From NCBI RefSeq assembly GCF_028453695.1, contig NC_135775.1:8758046-8822045 (forward strand): DNA of 64,000 nt, in the 5' to 3' direction. The translations under genes were made by a program, and so were the position numbers. This stretch comes from Augochlora pura (Eukaryota; Arthropoda; Insecta; Hymenoptera; Halictidae). Under the pieces are notes generated by a model, which worked only from the letters and a program-made list of their open reading frames with translations, did not search any database and was not told the DNA's origin. Shown piece after piece: positions 27,401 to 39,500 of this stretch; position 1 is the stretch's first letter; the number at the start of each line of letters is the position of its first letter.

Positions 27401-29781
27401 ATTCGTTTAGAGAGGCTAGATTTACCGAACAATGTGCTTAGTTTGATTTTTCGCTGACGTCAAACGGTGTATAGAGCTGGATTGAAAATACGATCCTTCT
27501 CTGTGGTTCAGTGAGAGTCAATGGAAGCACAAAGGAGGCATTTTTATGAATAGAATCACATCAATTTTTATATTTTCGTATAAATCTCGCTTTGTCTCGT
27601 GTAAAATATAGCAGTGTTCAGAACGCAGAATAACAAGGGCAAAAGGTATTATGCGGCACGTTATGCGGTCTCGTTTAACGAGTGCTGTAGGAAGTGGTTA
27701 AAGTCGCTGTTAATTTATTACGACAGATACACCGTCTTTTCCATGTGTTTTGCTTCATTAATTAAATAAAGCGTATTCGTCGCTCGTTGCGCTACGAATA
27801 AATATAATAACTAGCGCGTTTACAGCCGCAGTTGTTTTCCAAACTCTGCAAATCCTTTTACTATATCGTGAAAAATTGATACGACCATAGTTCATCATCG
27901 AAACGTCACAGCAGCTGCGTATAAAATTGAAGCGCGCTGAATATTTTGTCACGATCCGCGGTTCGCGTACTACTCCGTTATATAAAAGATTGGCAAAATA
28001 AAATTGAGTCTTCGAAAACCGAAGATGAAAGGGAATAAAAAATTTATGGCGCCGCCGCATACATTTAGCAATATCGGAGGTGGTGCGCCGACCGCAATTG
28101 CGACGTAAACTTCAATAATGCGTCTTCGCAGGAACACATTCCCGTATTTGTCTTGAACGGGTACGAGGATCTGGAACTCTTCCGTGAGATAGAGCCCGCG
28201 GATCTCGATTATCTACGCATCCACCAGCCGGAGCATCGCGCGAAGATACTCACCGCCGTGCAACTGCTGCACGATCTTCAATGTAAGCGTTTCAATTGTT
28301 TCTCCTACCATAATCAATAAAACGTCACGATCGCCGCGGTGGGATTTTTTAAATTTCAATTCTCTCGAGAACGAAGCTGGGGACAAATGTATTAGATTCC
28401 GTGTGGTTCGCGCGATCCTTCAACTCTCAATTCACAGTATTTAACCGATAATTAGACTGATAGTCAAATATAAAATTGAAAAGTCACTAGAAGAATCTGA
28501 GATTGTAATATTATATTCAAGTTATTATTATTATTATTATTATTATTAAAAGAGAAAACACATTTTCATCTAATTTACGTGTGTTACAATTTACATAAAC
28601 AATCTTTATTAGGTGTAAAGTTTTGCAGTGTGTCAATATATACATCGTTTACATAGTTTGTCCAGAAACTGACTGCGATCCTTTATAGCTTGACTATGGC
28701 TTTAATATTTTCAAGACTGTAGATCCTTAAAAAAAGATTACATTCTAGAAGTTTTTCTTGCTTAGTCAACATTCGAGCAATGTTGTTTTGTAACAAGATT
28801 TTCGTTATAATTTGCATTAGCGTTGTCTACAATAATTAGTATGCAACACAATTAAAAAGACATTGGACGTAGAAGCTTCAGTCAAATTCGTAATTTTCTT
28901 ATGAAATCTCCAGACCCGGATAAATTCGCCCCGCGGTGATCGTGACACCGAAGTTCCTCCCGGGCTGTATACAAAGTCCAAGCTAAAATAAGCAAAGCTC
29001 CTTAGAAGTTCATAGTGTGGGCTACACGTCGGTGTGTTGTTCTGTTCGAACAGCCGGAAGCGAGGGCGATCTAGCGTCGAGCTCGGAGGGCGACGAGGTC
29101 AGTCGGCTGGTGTTAACCTCTGGCCAGACATCGGGTCACTGTTCACCGTTTAATCGTCGCCAGTTCCCGCGGGACTCCGGTTGCTATGACGCTCACAAGA
29201 ACCCGACGAGCCGGCGAACCGTGAGCCCGGAATCGACGGGCGCCAAGCTGTCGAGGGAGAACAATCTGGACGTGACCACGACCACGAAGAATGTAGGCGG
29301 CTCGAGCACCGAGGGCGGCAGCGCGTCCGACGGTAAAGACGACTTCCACCCGAACATCCCTATCACCGGCACGGTGGCCGGCCAGAAGGACGGCCACTTC
29401 GACAAGTCGCCGTTGTTGCGCAGCGGCAACATTCGGTACATCGCGAAGAGAGGGAACTTCGGCGAGTCGGTGGTGATCGAAGACGACGGCGGCCAGAAGC
29501 TCGGCAACATGGTGAAATACGTGGTCGGGAGCAGCGACATTGGCCTTGAGGGGACCGGATCCGTCGCCGGGTTAGGACAACGGGGCTGCGTCAGCGAGAA
29601 GTCGAGCGATTCCGGTGTCAGCTCGTCCAGCATCAGCTCGGCACCGCCGCCGAGGGACAAGGCTCTGGCCAGCGTAGCCTCGGACTCGCCCACCAAGAAC
29701 TTTGGCAACTTCACCAAGTCTTCGCCCACCTCCCAACCGACGAGCAGCAAAGGTCAAAACGGCGACGCTAATTACCCGTGA
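4017..29781 (+). CDS. SASH1: SASH/SLY-family SAM and SH3 domain adaptor protein (5'-partial, 10 exons)
   Basis: Exons (plus): 4017-4178, 5007-5063, 12266-12332, 15302-15467, 15981-16209, 21161-21259, 24460-24798, 26598-26813, 28132-28282, 29054-29781 (TGA 29779-29781). Every junction keeps phase with AG/GT ends, giving 737 residues. Order: charged helical segment (RKKERFHREHEE), acidic/Gly-rich linker, Ser-rich SLY-like region, SH3 split over exons 7-8 (ALVDYTPSPYDKDALKFK, then KKGDIIDVV-like strand and GLWKGILHNRIGHFKF), SAM in exon 9 (VFVLNGYEDLELFREIEPAD...HRAKILTAVQLL), and a Ser/Gly-rich tail of about 240 residues. The TPSPYD and FKF signatures and the SH3-SAM order match human SASH1/SASH3 and, as I recall it, the fly relative SKIP; such proteins are signalling scaffolds without catalysis. 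Only one SAM is seen (human SASH1 has two). The donor after exon 7 is unusual (GTCGGT). No start was assigned: the first exon opens in frame without an ATG at its 5' end, so upstream exons are expected outside the window. Confidence 0.85.
7388..7408. repeat. Homopolymer C(21)
   Basis: Twenty-one C residues. Similar tracts: C(16) at 6690-6705, G(15) at 31816-31830, G(12) at 32159-32170. Lengths may be unreliable in assembly. Confidence 0.9.
7894..8141. mobile_element. TTAA-flanked MITE, family A copy 1
   Basis: It starts TTAACCTTTTCGATACTACG and ends CGTACCTAAAAGGTTAA, with TTAA at both edges. The left interior (CGCGCCACTATAGTGGCTTTC, then GTGCTTTACTCAATTGTTTTA) recurs in inverted orientation at 43524-43759. 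TTAA duplication and C-starting inverted ends suggest a piggyBac-type origin. It lies in intron 2 of the SASH-like gene. Confidence 0.72.
8600..9360. repeat. Ancient diverged tandem duplication
   Basis: Three diverged copies of a block ending CTTCTTGCACTTAACATAGA (about 8710, 9050, 9280), each followed by a segment like AAGTAATAAGTTGATCAT / CTCATAAGTAGGTTATGG / AAGTCGTGAGCTCTCGAT. Spacing varies from about 220 to 350 bp. Confidence 0.55.
10339..10746. repeat. Tandem duplication of a 203-bp unit
   Basis: 10339-10541 and 10542-10744 match with about three differences (for example ACTATGTCTA versus ACTATATCTA). A third, diverged piece (AAAGACTGAAACAGGAATGT) follows at 10839. Intron 2 of the SASH-like gene; no coding signal. 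Confidence 0.9.
12333..15301 (+). other. Intron 3 of the SASH-like gene
   Basis: Contains the 13.86-14.19 kb diverged duplication; otherwise nothing recognised. Confidence 0.7.
13858..14190. repeat. Diverged tandem duplication, period about 173 bp
   Basis: AGTAGTACTAGCAAACACGC near 13990 and AGTATCAGCAAACACGTA near 14165, with CATAAATGCTGC / CATAAATGCACG upstream of each. Confidence 0.55.
16210..21160 (+). other. Intron 5 of the SASH-like gene
   Basis: A 5-kb intron. At 17350-17690 there is a moderately GC-rich stretch ending in a strong GTAAGT donor at 17691, possibly an alternative 5' exon. Nothing else identified. Confidence 0.6.
21260..24459 (+). other. Intron 6 of the SASH-like gene
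   Basis: Begins with the CT microsatellite; no exon or RNA gene recognised. Confidence 0.7.
21296..21480. repeat. CT/CTTT microsatellite tract
   Basis: A pyrimidine tract just past the SASH-like exon ending at 21259, with a pure CT run at about 21406-21444. Frames through it are low-complexity and not genes. Confidence 0.95.
24899..25480. repeat. Degenerate 61-bp tandem array, split by a MITE
   Basis: Units begin GAACTAG/GAAACTG/GAACTAT at 25293, 25354 and 25415, and two more lie at about 24899 and 24961. The shared core is GGTTCCATG..ATAAGATA. The MITE 25035-25273 separates the two blocks. Confidence 0.75.
25035..25273. mobile_element. TTAA-flanked MITE inside a tandem repeat
   Basis: TTAACCCCTTGCACTATAAT on the left, ATAGTGCAAAGGGTTAA on the right; inverted ends of about 16 bp with one mismatch and TTAA on both sides. 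It interrupts the 61-bp tandem array 24899-25480. Confidence 0.7.
26814..28131 (+). other. Intron 8 of the SASH-like gene
   Basis: A T-rich tract at 26905-26990; nothing else recognised. Confidence 0.7.
28283..29053 (+). other. Intron 9 of the SASH-like gene
   Basis: Contains the TTA repeat; otherwise featureless. Confidence 0.7.
28522..28548. repeat. TTA trinucleotide repeat
   Basis: About nine TTA units in the intron after the SAM exon. Confidence 0.9.
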
Positions 29782-32700
29782 TAAGCGACAGGGCTGCGAG
29801 ACCAGAACCATGATTTATCTTGCTTCGATGCTGTAAGCTGGACGCGGGTAGCCTGGAACACCTGAAGCTTGCCAAACGTAGGGGAGAGTTTGTCTTTTTA
29901 ATGAGACCTGTGGGAGGGCGTGGACGGAATAATACGGAATTTTTCTTCGAATAGTTGACACTGTGGACGATGCCTGTTGGTGATCATTATTTAGTAGATT
30001 TTTAGGTTACTTTTGTGGAAGTTCTAGTATTCTGAATGCTAATCCAAAGCTGCTGATGACGGACTACGACGCCATTTTTCTAGCGCATATCAAATGTTCT
30101 GAGCTAATAACGCTGGATTATTGAGAGCATTATAACTTCCACTTGTTGTTTTTGGTTAAAGTAATCGGTTATATGGGGAACTTTTCCTGTTAGCAAAGTC
30201 AGGAAAAGAAAGACAGCTTTTAAGGAGAAAGCTGATACTCAGGCATTTTGTAACATTCAGCTGCCAAACAATTTAAGAAATTTTTACGGTATATATACTT
30301 TCGAATAAGGTACTCGTTAGAAAAGATACTCCGTTAATATTCTCAGGAAAAAATTATTTTCCCGGATTGTTAGCCGGACGCGATCTTTTAACTTTTCTTC
30401 GGTGCAATATTTAAATATCTCATTTGATTTAGAGAAATTTTTATACGAAGAACGCGAGACTTGTACCAGAATATTCTGCGATGTTCCATGCTACCTGCAT
30501 TCAACCTACATGTTTCCGACGAAAGGGTTGTTTCCGATACGCTCGGGGCAGCGTGCGACTTTGCAGGTTGTTTGCGTACAACGTCGATGGGATTGTTCTG
30601 CTGTGTGTCGTAAGTACTCTATATTTAGCAGGGTATAGTCTCTAAATCTGACGCGAGTCCGGCCGAAATTGCGGCGGGCTGACTCCGAACGAGAGATCCT
30701 TCTCGGGACGATGATCGAAATTTGAAGCGCGGAACTTGCACGACGATACCAAAGTACGGTTTCAAAGTTTCCAGTGGTCTTTGGAGAACACAGCAGGTGC
30801 GAGGTGCGATCCGGAAATAGTGACAATATCTACGATTTTTATTATGCAAATACAGATAATGGACGCAATATCCGAGTCCTGAATTTTTCATTTCACGTTG
30901 GAGACACTTTTAAACGTTAGATTTCTTTATCCAAAATGCAGTAGTGGACAAATTTACGCGAACACCTTTTAAAAGAGATTATTTTCTCTAAAACTGGATC
31001 AAATGATTTGAAGTTCTTGAGATGATAGAAAGGACGAAAAAGATCGCGTTCTTAACTTTTTAACTGGGTACTTAAACAAAATATGCTTTGTAGTGTGCTG
31101 CGAACGATTACAGATAGCAATAATCGCAGTTTTTCGCGATTTTCGACCAAAAACTGTAAGAAATCGAAGGGGTTTGTCAGCTTAGAATACATGTTTCGTT
31201 ATACTCACATTTTCGTTACAGTCTCAAGTAGAAAAAGAGTTAAAGAAGCAGTTTCTTCTATTTAAAACTAACATTTCTGATCACCCAAAAAAGCAAGGCT
31301 TAAATTAATCAGATTATTTTTAAATAAGTGAACTCGCATTTGAAACTCCATAAAGTATATTAAATATTTTAGCTTCGCTTAAGAGATGAAATGTCGCTAA
31401 AAGATTTATGCTGAAAAGTGACAGGACATTTTTTAACTAAGAATGGTAACATTGTCTATTACACTAGCCCTTTTAATATCTGAAAAAGATTTAATTAATT
31501 TGGTCCAATCTTAAGAGAAACTAATTCAATTTTAGAAGGTATTCACACGTATCTGTCCGCGTCTGTACAATTTGAAATATCAAGGATCTACCTCGAAGGT
31601 GATTAAAAGTGTGCAAATTTGAATTGTCAAAGTGACGTGATTCCCCGAGAAACAAAGTGACGTGATTCACCGTGAAACAAAGTGTCGTTTGTTTCGGCGT
31701 CGCACCTCGCGCATAGTGACACGCGATACACGGAGAGATTTAGCAAAAATCGAATGGTGACGATCGAAGAATAGCGTTTGAAGCGATTGTGAAGCGAGTA
31801 TGTGTGTAACGAAGCGGGGGGGGGGGGGGGCCGAACCCGCGCTCCTAGAGCCTCTCCTATCAGTTTTCTATACGAGATCCCGAGCACGGCCGCCCGCATC
31901 CGACGGATCCTGTAAATATCACGGAACAGGGGTTTCGTTTGCTTTAATTTCACCTCATATAATAGTGAATTGTATCTTTCAAATACATCGGGGGGATCGA
32001 AAGAAATAACGAGGTGCCTTGGTACCCTTTGTTGCCTTAACGATCCTTTCTCCTCGTTGCTCTATAATCAAAGGTATGCTGCTGCCGCCGACCGTTTTTT
32101 TTTAGCGAGACTTCCGACTTCGTTTCTCCCACCTCAATTTAAACATCGGGCCGGGGAAGGGGGGGGGGGGATGTACTTCATTATTCTCGTTCTGAATTTT
32201 TCAAACTCCCTCTAACAGGAGATACCTTTCGCAGGGGTTTGGAGTGGGGGGTGGTGATGGTGGTGGTGGTGGTGGACGGAGGTGGGTCAGGGGGTTAGGG
32301 GCGAGGCGTAAGAAGCAAAATTTAAGCAGTTTTAACGAGGAGAGCGAGCAAAGTTTCTCGACGTTCGCGCGCCCGTCGCCAGCGAGCGCCACGGAGAAAA
32401 ATTCGGCGTGGCCGCTGCGCGGTTCACCGAAAAGAAACGGGACGAACGAGGTAGAATCGAAATCCGCACGTCACTGCCGATCGTTTCACGATCTCGTCTA
32501 TCGTTTACGACGCTCGTCTAATTCATAACATTAAATAATAATCACGATAAGAATAATAAACGCTAACGTTAACAATAGTGAATAATCGTAAGGAATATTA
32601 TGTGATATAGTAGCAATATATGCCCCTTCTAACGTATAGATAGATCAAAGGCCTGTAACGGAAAGACCTTCTTCGCAATTTACTGCATAAAGATAAGCCG

Positions 32701-33589
32701 TAGGTGAGACGTCGAGTGGAGAGAGAGAGACATGATTTCGCTGTTTCCGGTTTCTAGCGTGCGCCGACGTCCGTATGAAATATCGCGAGCCTAACGACAG
32801 GCGTCGTCGCGTTCGTCGGTGTAGGACGCGTAAAACGGTGGGACCGATTTTGTTCGATCGATGAAAGGACTGATTTTTCAATTAGCCAGCAGTTAGGTTA
32901 AATACAGCCAAGCTTTTTCTACCGCGATCGAAATGTTGTTCTTCATCCTTAGACTGTTAAGCACTTGCTACGTTCCCTCTCGATGTATACCGATTACGAA
33001 AATGCGTACGACGACCGATCCGAGCACTTTAGTGCGAAGATGTTCTTGCGGATAAGTGCGGCTAAATGCAGATGCTAGTTTCGTAAGTGCGTGTTCCATA
33101 GGTTCCAGGTATCCACGCAGGCTCCGGGTATCTTTTCGTTGCCAGTTCGATAGCGTCGTTGCTCTTCTTTGTTTTTGTTCTTCGTTAATGTTTCAGTAAC
33201 GCGCGAAGCTTGCGCAGAGTTGGGTAAAATAGTGTATTCGAATTGGAATAAAATGACGCGACAGATCTTTATCGATTTCGCTGACGAACGCAGCTGTCGG
33301 CAATGGTTTCAATACTTTTCGGAGCATCATTTTATTCGGCTATGGATGTTTGCGCGATCGCAGACGTATTGGTAGAACGAAGATCGGACATATCATTTTT
33401 CTGATTGAACTTCAGAGAAGATAGAAGATGCTTATTCAAATATTCGCTTTTCAATAGTCTGCACGGTCGCTGTCTCAGAAACGCATGAAGTCCGCTGTCC
33501 AACAACCAGTCAGTCATTAGTACCAAAACAATGAAACAGGTTTTTGAATGTTTTTAAGAATATTCTAGCTTTTTTAAGACACTGATCCG

Positions 33590-34060
33590 CGTTTTCGCGT
33601 TAGAATTTGCTCAAGAATAAGATCCCGCAAATCAAAATGTTTCTTAATATTTTTCCGATTCAAGGAGCTAATCTTATGACTGATATAAAGAGTTTGTCGT
33701 CAGTGTAGAACAATTTTGATCAATCTGTTTTAAGCAGAAGCCACAATTTACATTTTCGTGCTCAAATTAGTCGAAGAATAAGATTCCACCGATCAGAATA
33801 TTTCTTTGATCTCGTTCGCTGAGGAGAGCTAATATTACGACTGATACACGAGTTCGCCAGTAGAGTATGACATTTTTTAATCATTTTACACGTTTCGAAG
33901 ACAAGCGCCCTCGCTGATATTTTGACTGACCAGATAATTCATCAACAGGATACGTAATTTTGAATCGTTTCGCGCAAAACCTCGGCTCACTTGTTCATCC
34001 ACGAGTTCATTTAACGATAAGATTTTAGCGAGTCAGAATATTTCTCCCGTGCTCAAACAA
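33590..34060. repeat. Three diverged copies of a ~160-240 bp unit
   Basis: GAATAAGATCCCGCAAATCA (33614), GAATAAGATTCCACCGATCA (33775) and CGATAAGATTTTAGCGAGTC (34015), each followed by AATATTTCT-like sequence; GGAGCTAATCTTATGACTGA recurs as GAGCTAATATTACGACTGA. Confidence 0.55.
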
Positions 34061-34397
34061 CTTTTTCTACGAACATCCTTTCTAATTCAGCTTTTGCTAA
34101 AGAAATTATATCTCTCGACTGAAGCTACAAACGATGCCGGTTCGAGTCTCCGAATTGTGTCCGAAGTGGGGAACACAACGAAAAGCGTCTACAAATGTCC
34201 TTAGAGCATATCAACCAACGAGCAATAGCAACAACGGTTTCCAATACCACCTACGTAAATAATATAAGAGATCATGCGCGTTTTTTCACAAATGTTCATC
34301 ACTGTAAACTACCGCCAACACGCATTACTTTATCCAATTCTGTGGGAAGACCACAATCCATTCGAAGCTGATTTCTCTAGCTAGCAAACGTCTCATT

Positions 34398-34466
34398 ATT
34401 ATAGAAAGAGAGAGAGAGAGAGAAAGAAAGAGAGAGAGTGTGAGAAAGAGAGAGAGAGAGAGAGAG
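34398..34466. repeat. GA microsatellite
   Basis: AG-rich run with interruptions (AAAGAAAG, GTGTGAG). A second GA run lies at 34827-34856. Confidence 0.95.
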
Positions 34467-36530
34467 CTGCATAAAACTAGTGCACGATCGACAATCCCCA
34501 TCGTCGATGCAACCCCAGTTCTTCGACACGATGGTAAAACCCATGTACATGTGTATATTCTACAATGCCGCGACGAACGTTGAAAGTTTAACAAAGTTTT
34601 TGTATGTACATAACGACGCGCATAGAAACCTAAAAAAACGATGTTTTATATTGAACCCCCGATCTTTGCCAAAACATTAGACTATACAGATCTTATAAAT
34701 ATACATATAACGATTATATATCGCACCGTTGGATCTTCTGTACATCTTTTGTATAGTGTATAATGGTAGACGGATTTATGGTTGCGCGAGCACACCGGAG
34801 ATCGTGGAAAACGAGGACTCCTGCGAGCGAGAGAGAGAGAGAGGGAGAGAGAGAGAAATAAACGGAAGGGAACCACAGGAGAGTAGCATAAACATTGACG
34901 AGAGAGGATTGGCGCGATTATCAAAAGACAGTAACCAAGCACTCCGTGCAACGCGTTCGTTGTAAATAATAATAATGATACACGTAACCAATCCGAAAGA
35001 GAGCGACTCGTTCGTTGTCGAACAACGCCGGAGACTGACGAGCAAAGTGTTAGAGATTTTATAGAATTTAAGATGCATGTTCTAACTCCATTACCGCTAG
35101 ACTGCGGATCCTCGCACAGACCTCTCATCGATTACATTACGAAAATCAAAACGACGGAACAATAACTGTTCCATTCGAAACCGGAACATCCTACCCCATT
35201 GTTGTTGGCACACGTGCTCCCCCGTGTTCTACAAATTCACCGCGCGATCGCTCGATGATCCGCAGTCTAATCATCACCGATTCGACGAACTTTCAGATGG
35301 TTTTTGTTCGCGCTCTTTCGTACAATGATTATACATAGGATGATCGAGACGGAGCACGCATTGTAAGTCGTTCGATTGTTTCTCGGATCCACGGCTCAAC
35401 GCGATCCGATCGGTACAGGCTGCTTCCATGACTACGATCCTCTTACTAGGTCTTTCTTCGACAGCATCGCGCGACTTTTCATCATGATTTTTCGTGGCGC
35501 GTTTAGGTGATAAGGACAAGCTCCGTTTTTCTCTTGTAAACGAACGGCTGGTGCTCTGGTCGCGGTGGGCACCGACAAAACCCGACAATGACTCTACTTC
35601 GGAAGGAAAAGAAACAAAAAAAAAAAAAGAGGAAGAAACGGTTCGAGACAGTTCTAGCGAAATAAATTAGCGAAATGTTTATTATATCTATACACGAATT
35701 ACGAATAAACGCTATAGCTTATCCGTTCCATCGAGAGTAACATTACGCGTAGAGAATGACGAATTAATTGCGCGCGCGAGCGTGCATGGTGTGAGAGAGC
35801 GTGTACAATGAACGGTGGGTGAGGGACGCGCGAGAAATGTTAATTGATAACGAGTTTATAAAGAGTACGTATAGACACGATAGTGATTTTATTAGCTGGG
35901 GAGAGTAAGTCGCATTCGATGTAAAAAATTAAAGGTAACAAATAAATAAATCAGATTCGTTCTAACGGTAGACACGATAAAGCTGTAATCGAGGTGACAC
36001 CGCGGAAAGACCTTTTCGAAAACGAGCATCGCGAGTCAGCGTGTCTCTATGCGCGCGCGTGGTCTCCGGATGGTAAATCGGTATCCGGCGCGCGGATGAT
36101 CCCGATCTCGATCGTGGTCTTGATCTTCCGTTCGACCGATCAGCCGGCTCAGACGGACCGACGGGAATCTCGCGGAACATAGTGTCTAGAAGGTAGCTAA
36201 ATCGCTAGTGAAACACGATTAAGTATCTGCATAGCGGTCTAGTCTATCTCTTCTTCCGAGGTTTACGATTCGATGCGAGGCACGATCTGTACATAAGAAC
36301 AAAAATAATAACGGAAACAGAGTTAGGAGAAGCGGCGGCGACGACCGCGCCAGCGCGCGTCACCGTACATTTTTATAAGCTGATTTTGTATTTATTAATT
36401 AATTACGGGATTTACAGAGGTCACGAATCTTTTCATTATTATCGTCTCTCGGTTCTCGTATGATTTCTCAACGATAAGTGCTAATTTATTGACGGCGAAT
36501 TCAAATAAACGGCGAAAGAAATAATCAAGC

Positions 36531-39500
36531 TTCTTCGTTTCTTAACCCCTCCGATTCCCCACTTTTACAGGTTCCTTGGATTTTAGGAGAAGATCATTCG
36601 TCAAACACCAACTTTTCTGTCACCTATGGTCTAAAACGATTCTGCTATTTTTAGAAAATCTTGATGCGTAGTGTAACATTACCGTTGGTTAAAGTAAATA
36701 ATATCAGGCAATACAATCATCTTTCAAATATAATATTGAAAATTATTTTATCACTGCCAATCATAAATAGATGTATTTGATTTAATTGGTAAACTTATTT
36801 GTAAATGGTAATAATTAAAAGATAGTTGTACAAAATTAATATATCTTCCAATAAATGCGTTTACGTGAGCGTAACTTACTCAGAAGAGCGAATCTTGGAA
36901 AAATCGACGAAATTATTTCTGGTTAAACACTGGAACGCCCGAGTTAATAACAATTAATTTTTGAATTTGTTACAATTTGTTACATTAAAGAAAAACTCTG
37001 AGAGAAACCATTTAATATTTCAGCAATAAATCGGTCGCTTTTATTGTTCGACGGTACCTACTGTTAAATTAAGTATCACCTTTCTGAAAAATTACTTCTC
37101 AGATGGCAGCGAGAAGTAGTCACCGGTGAGAAATGGCGAGAATACGCAGTCGTATAACTTGGTCGGCTTAATAAGAACTCGTTGGGCCAAAAACTGAGGT
37201 GCAAAAGGAATGATCCGAACTTTCTTAACTGCAATGAAACGCATTTAGCGACGCATGTAAATGCATCCGTTGAGAATCGTCTCGAACGTAACGACACGTA
37301 CGTGTCCATTCGTAACACCTATTTCGAGACCAGCCTCGAAAGGCCAAGTTACTTTTAGTACAGTAGATTATGACGGTAATAACTCGACGAGTATCTTTCC
37401 TCGCTGGCGGCGCCGACCACGTGAGTAAATTCGTCGCCCGTTTAGGTTGAAATCTAATTTAACTTTTAAAGTCACTGCACGAAATTACAATGATTTGTGG
37501 CGATTCGAGGTTTCCCCTGTGAGTTTGCCAACTTCGTCCGGTTTGATGTTCTTATCGTGCTGCTCTAAATGGTTCGAAAGTACGGGCCCGGTTTAAGGAG
37601 TTTAAACCTTTATTGCTCTAAACAGAATTTCCCTTGGAAAATTTCATTTCTCGAAAATTCCGGCCGTGAATCAACTTAAATAATCTTTCGCTAAATATCC
37701 GATGAAATTTCTTCGTAATCCAGAACTCTGTGTTTACCGTGAATTAAATACGTAAACGAAACGCGCGGAAGTGACTCCGCAAAGATATTAAATTTATCCA
37801 ACCGAATATAAATCGAGGTTTGAATCGTTCATAACGAAGAATTCTACTTCAATTAGACGTATCTGTTGTACTTCCCAAAATGTTTCAACGTTGCTGAAAC
37901 GTTCGAACATAAACGCGAATTAAATTAAATAAATTTAATTCGCGCGTATTCGCATAGAATCGCAAAATCGAAATAAATAGTTTTTAATGGCGCCCGATCA
38001 AAGAACAATTAGCGGAAGTTACGCGCGACCTCGGCGAAATGTTGTATATTTTTTAAATTCAATTTCCCAGGTGTAGAAAGCTATAAAAATTGTACGGGTT
38101 ACGGAAATATATTGATGGACGTTCGTCGCGTAATTGTTAGCGAGCGCTGCTCACAGAGACGAGTGATGCTGTTCGCTCGCACACCTGCAAGACATCTCGA
38201 TGTTTCCACGAAATACTCGAGACACGAAAACTCGAGAATGATACTTGGCTGTGGCATCGGTAATTACATCCGATCCACGTTAATTAGTGCCCCGTGGATT
38301 TTAATTCTTGGTCGTGTGCCAGCATGTAACACATCCGACAGTGTGCTTTGTCCGTGCCGGGTAATTTGCGGCTTTAATTAGGAAGTTCGGATAAGCGTTT
38401 GATTTCAAGCAGAATTGATACGAAGAATTTCGATCCGAGAATTAAATTAATAATCGATCTTATCCAGCCGTCGATCACAAACAAATTAATATTAATCATC
38501 CTCGATTATAATACGAAAAATCCACGATCTTTTAGAAACTTCTCCTGGTAAAATTAATCATCTTAGCTTTAAACAAATATTTTAATTAAGGATCCGTACA
38601 GCGTGCAAGCTTGTGCAGCGAAATAGTTAAAAGTATCTATTAAAAATCTCTGCGAAAATACATGTTTTAAATAAAAGAGAAGCGAATAGAAATTATATTT
38701 ATTTTCCCATTTTTAACCAAGCATAAATACTCAAATTCTTTTTACGTTTTCTTCAATATATTACAGTATCAAGCGTCTTTGTGCTCAATATTGAATTTAT
38801 GTAGCTTCACCCACACTTTCTTACGATTGTTTCCTTCGCACAAGTGAAATCGATACCGAGAGAATAAATTACGGTCAAGGATTTATTAATATTCCGTTCA
38901 TTAAAATTATACAACAACGGTCCGCGAACAAATTCGAACTTCTCGGCGGAGATTCAAGATTTGAAATCCCATCTAGCAGGGCGTGTTGCCGGCGTAGTTA
39001 CAAGGGAGCAGAGGTTTGTCGAGATGAGTTTTTGTCCGACTTATAATTGAGGCAAGACTACTTTATTCGGATGTAGCTTGTTAATGCAAGACAAAGGAAG
39101 GCGTAAGTACCACCGCGTAACAGTTTCCGCAGGGAAAACACGGAACAGCCGCTATTGATTACCGAGTCGTGACAAGAGTTTTTGAAACTGATTACAGTCC
39201 AAATACGCCGAAAAGAAAATTTAGAAATAGATCCGCCGGGATGATGCTCGACCGAGAGAACGACCTCTCCCCAACGATTGTTGAAATCACTCGTTTCCTC
39301 GAGAGAAGGCCGGATTTTAATTAAAAGGGATCGCCGATAATGAGCACTGAATATCGCCCAAATAATTATCAATTGTCACGTTTTACACAGGCCGGGCAAA
39401 TATTTTTAGCTCTTTAATCTTTTTTAGCCAACGAAACATCAATTATAATTTTACGAAGGCGGAACTATGAAGTGCTTCGTTAAAATTTTATCAAGCACAG

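Larger units (their letters stand above)
29782..36530 (+). other. Possible long 3' UTR of the SASH-like gene
   Basis: No ORF here looks coding. Several AATAAA hexamers (34857, 35702, 35940, 36503) and TGTAAATA Pumilio-type sites (31913, 34961) occur, and AT content rises after about 36530. Long 3' UTRs are common for neural insect genes, but no spliced or polyadenylated evidence exists, and part may be plain intergenic DNA. Confidence 0.3.

Noticed and set aside
29193..29750. 185-codon frame antisense to the last SASH-like exon
   Set aside because: Shadow of a GC-rich exon; the sense frame continues the spliced protein to its stop and the antisense shows no motif.
36925..36955. TTAAACACTGGAACGCCCGAGTTAA-like sequence resembling a MITE end
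   Set aside because: No inverted partner found nearby.
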